From NCBI GenBank assembly GCA_934394595.1, contig CAKRRX010000052.1:1-16623 (forward strand): DNA of 16,623 bases, given 5' to 3'. Position 1 is the stretch's first letter. The number at the start of each line of letters is the position of its first letter. This stretch comes from an uncultured Blautia sp. Lineage in GTDB: Bacteria; Bacillota; Clostridia; Lachnospirales; Lachnospiraceae. Below are positions 15,184 to 16,623 of the stretch, piece by piece. The notes beneath the pieces were generated by a model, which was given only the letters and a program-made list of their open reading frames with translations, ran no database searches and was not told the DNA's origin. Both the position numbers and the translations under genes were made by a program.

Positions 15184-15215
15184 ATTATACAATATTCACT
15201 TTTTCCATCTGTAAA
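15184..15215 (-). promoter_or_regulatory. Possible promoter of the SH3-repeat gene
   Basis: A perfect TATAAT lies at 15184-15189 on the minus strand, 24 bases before the start codon. The best -35 match, TTTACA (15210-15215), is 20 bases away, which is longer than usual. The -10 is convincing but the -35 is not; an activator or another sigma factor may be involved. Confidence 0.4.
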
Positions 15216-15260
15216 TTGAATTCTTCTAAAATGGACTCTATAGCGTGTTTGAAAAAGACT

Positions 15261-16623
15261 CTAATGCTGAAAACTTCCCATTACACTTAAATCCAGATCT
15301 GAACCGTCAATAAGAGACGAATTGTCCTCTTGCTGACCGGAATCTGTGGATGGGATCGTACCATCCAGCTGTCCCTCTACACTTTTTGCCCGAAGCTTCA
15401 CCACTTTTTCCAGCATTTCTACTGCTTCATCATATTCTTCATAAGTATAAAAAGCAGTGGGATCTTCTTTTACCAGTTCATCGATCTGGCTTCGGATCCT
15501 GGTACAGGTGCTCTCAAATTCACCGCCATTTACATATTTGTCCACCAGCATTCCCAGATATTCGTGGTACTTTGCAAGATATTCCTCATTTTCCAAAAGG
15601 GCATCAAAGAAATCAGTGATGGAAAAAGGAGTATCTATTGCATCGTTGATCACAGAGGTTGCTCCTAAAGACATGCCGCCCATGTTTCCTCCCTGGGTCA
15701 TGCCCCCAAAGGAAAGATTGTAATCCCAGGGAAGAATGTTCAACCTTCCATTGTATTCATATAGGTAATAATTATGAGCCATCGTACCGGAAAGGCTGTC
15801 GTCATTTACCACAAAGGTATGAACTGCCATATATTTCAAAATATTATCCACATCCATATACGTCTCCAGATCATTTCCCTCACTGATATTTTTCAGGGCT
15901 TCCACAACCCGTTTGTGGTCTTTTTTCCCGGTATCACTGATTTCCCCATCCCAGATTGTAGAATAACTGTCAAGGTCGTCATCTGTATAATTCAGGTCTG
16001 CCCCGCCGTTTTCTCCCATTGCAGAAGGCTGTCCTCCCTCTGCCTGATCCGGTATCTGTGGGAAATCCCCGTCCTGAGGTATTTCTCCCATCTGCGGAAA
16101 ATTTCCGTTTCCTGGCTGACCTCCCATCTGCGGGCCACTTTCTCCATCTGGTTTATCCCCCATCTGCGGGCCACTTTCTCCATCCTGGGCTTCTCCGCCA
16201 ACACCCATGCTCTCCGGCTTATACAGATTGCCGTCCTCTGTACCATAATTGCGCAGCAAAAAGCTGTCCTCCACTGCTTCCAGAGCCAGATAAACGCCCC
16301 AGTATTCCCCGTTCACACAGATTTTTGCATAATTATAAAAAGAAGCATCCACACCCAGATATTGATACATATCATATACAACGGCTTCTTTCATATTCGT
16401 GGCATCTGCATAATTATTATTGAGGATCAGCTTGTCAAGACCATAGCAGGTCTGTCCTTCTATATAGTGGTCAAATTCCAGCTTAAAGCTGTACCGGTCT
16501 GTATCCGGATCACTTGCGATAGAGGAAAGACTTGTATTTCCCTTTGGCCGGATTCCCTCCGACTGAATCAGATCCTGTATCACTCCGGGCAAAAAACCGT
16601 CAAATTTTACTTCCATGATCATC
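15261..16623 (-). CDS. CotH-family protein kinase, N-terminus cut by the window edge
   Basis: At least 453 residues are visible; the 5' end lies outside, and the in-frame ATG at 16620-16622 is unlikely to be the true start because the CotH domain is already under way. Numbered from that codon: 'GIRPKGNTSL' (23-32), 'YSFKLEF' with candidate ATP-binding Lys47, 'LILNNNYAD' (65-73), 'NGEYWGVYLALEAVEDSFL' (104-122), 'GNLYK' (131-135) and 'LPWDYNLSFGG' with metal-binding Asp300. These are CotH (PF08757) landmarks. CotH proteins are atypical kinases, first known for phosphorylating spore coat proteins, and many clostridial members are secreted. Residues about 139-207 are a Gly/Pro/Gln/Met-rich insertion inside the domain. 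The usual second acidic residue of the PWDxD motif is Asn302 here. Whether this one is a spore or a secreted vegetative enzyme cannot be decided. Confidence 0.9.
   Translation of the reverse strand, partial: MIMEVKFDGFLPGVIQDLIQSEGIRPKGNTSLSSIASDPDTDRYSFKLEFDHYIEGQTCYGLDKLILNNNYADATNMKEAVVYDMYQYLGVDASFYNYAKICVNGEYWGVYLALEAVEDSFLLRNYGTEDGNLYKPESMGVGGEAQDGESGPQMGDKPDGESGPQMGGQPGNGNFPQMGEIPQDGDFPQIPDQAEGGQPSAMGENGGADLNYTDDDLDSYSTIWDGEISDTGKKDHKRVVEALKNISEGNDLETYMDVDNILKYMAVHTFVVNDDSLSGTMAHNYYLYEYNGRLNILPWDYNLSFGGMTQGGNMGGMSLGATSVINDAIDTPFSITDFFDALLENEEYLAKYHEYLGMLVDKYVNGGEFESTCTRIRSQIDELVKEDPTAFYTYEEYDEAVEMLEKVVKLRAKSVEGQLDGTIPSTDSGQQEDNSSLIDGSDLDLSVMGSFQH
16123..16184 (-). repeat. 36-base direct repeat in the CotH insertion
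   Basis: Twenty-six identical bases occur at 16123-16148 and again at 16159-16184, offset by 36 bases. They encode two copies of the 12-residue unit DGESGPQMG(D/G)(K/Q)P. Looser copies of the PQMG motif continue to about 16060. Confidence 0.85.

Overview
The window looks like chromosomal DNA of a spore-forming Clostridia, most likely a gut Lachnospiraceae. It has moderate GC, Gram-positive ribosome-binding sites, a spoIIA sporulation locus, a T-box leader, a CotH-type kinase and a very long FtsX-type permease. I did not identify the species. Every gene I can support lies on the minus strand, so the window reads biologically from right to left. I see no mobile element, CRISPR array, tRNA or rRNA.

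In order of transcription: (1) 16623-15261 is a CotH-family kinase cut by the window edge. (2) 15159-14194 is a secreted protein made of four bacterial SH3 repeats, with its own -10 element and a strong terminator. (3) 14075-9294 is a two-gene ABC transporter operon: an extended -10 promoter, a TTG-started ATPase, and a 1328-residue FtsX-type permease carrying about 525 residues of predicted extracellular coiled coil. (4) 9256-4084 starts with a consensus promoter and a valine T-box leader (specifier GUA) ahead of valS. An LTA-synthase-like membrane sulfatase-fold enzyme follows after 14 bases, and then a hairpin. (5) 4036-1007 has another near-consensus promoter, a 19-base palindrome just after the start site, folC, an untracked 50-codon small gene, and a zinc-ribbon/TPR/membrane protein, closed by an intrinsic terminator. 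(6) 958-1 is the spoIIA operon: spoIIAA, spoIIAB and the 5' part of sigF.

Functionally the window mixes housekeeping (Val-tRNA charging, folate polyglutamylation), envelope work (glycerol-phosphate-polymer-type enzyme, SH3 wall protein, stalked ABC exporter or sensor) and the forespore sigma-F switch (SpoIIAA/SpoIIAB/SigF). valS and folC are neighbours in Bacillus subtilis. Here the pair is kept but split by the envelope enzyme and by an independent folC promoter. The parts most worth a second look are the coiled-coil permease, the LTA-synthase-like protein with a TIG-like C-terminal extension possibly read from a valine T-box, the palindrome at the folC start site, the membrane protein of unknown role between folC and spoIIA, and the repeat-rich insertion in the CotH kinase domain.
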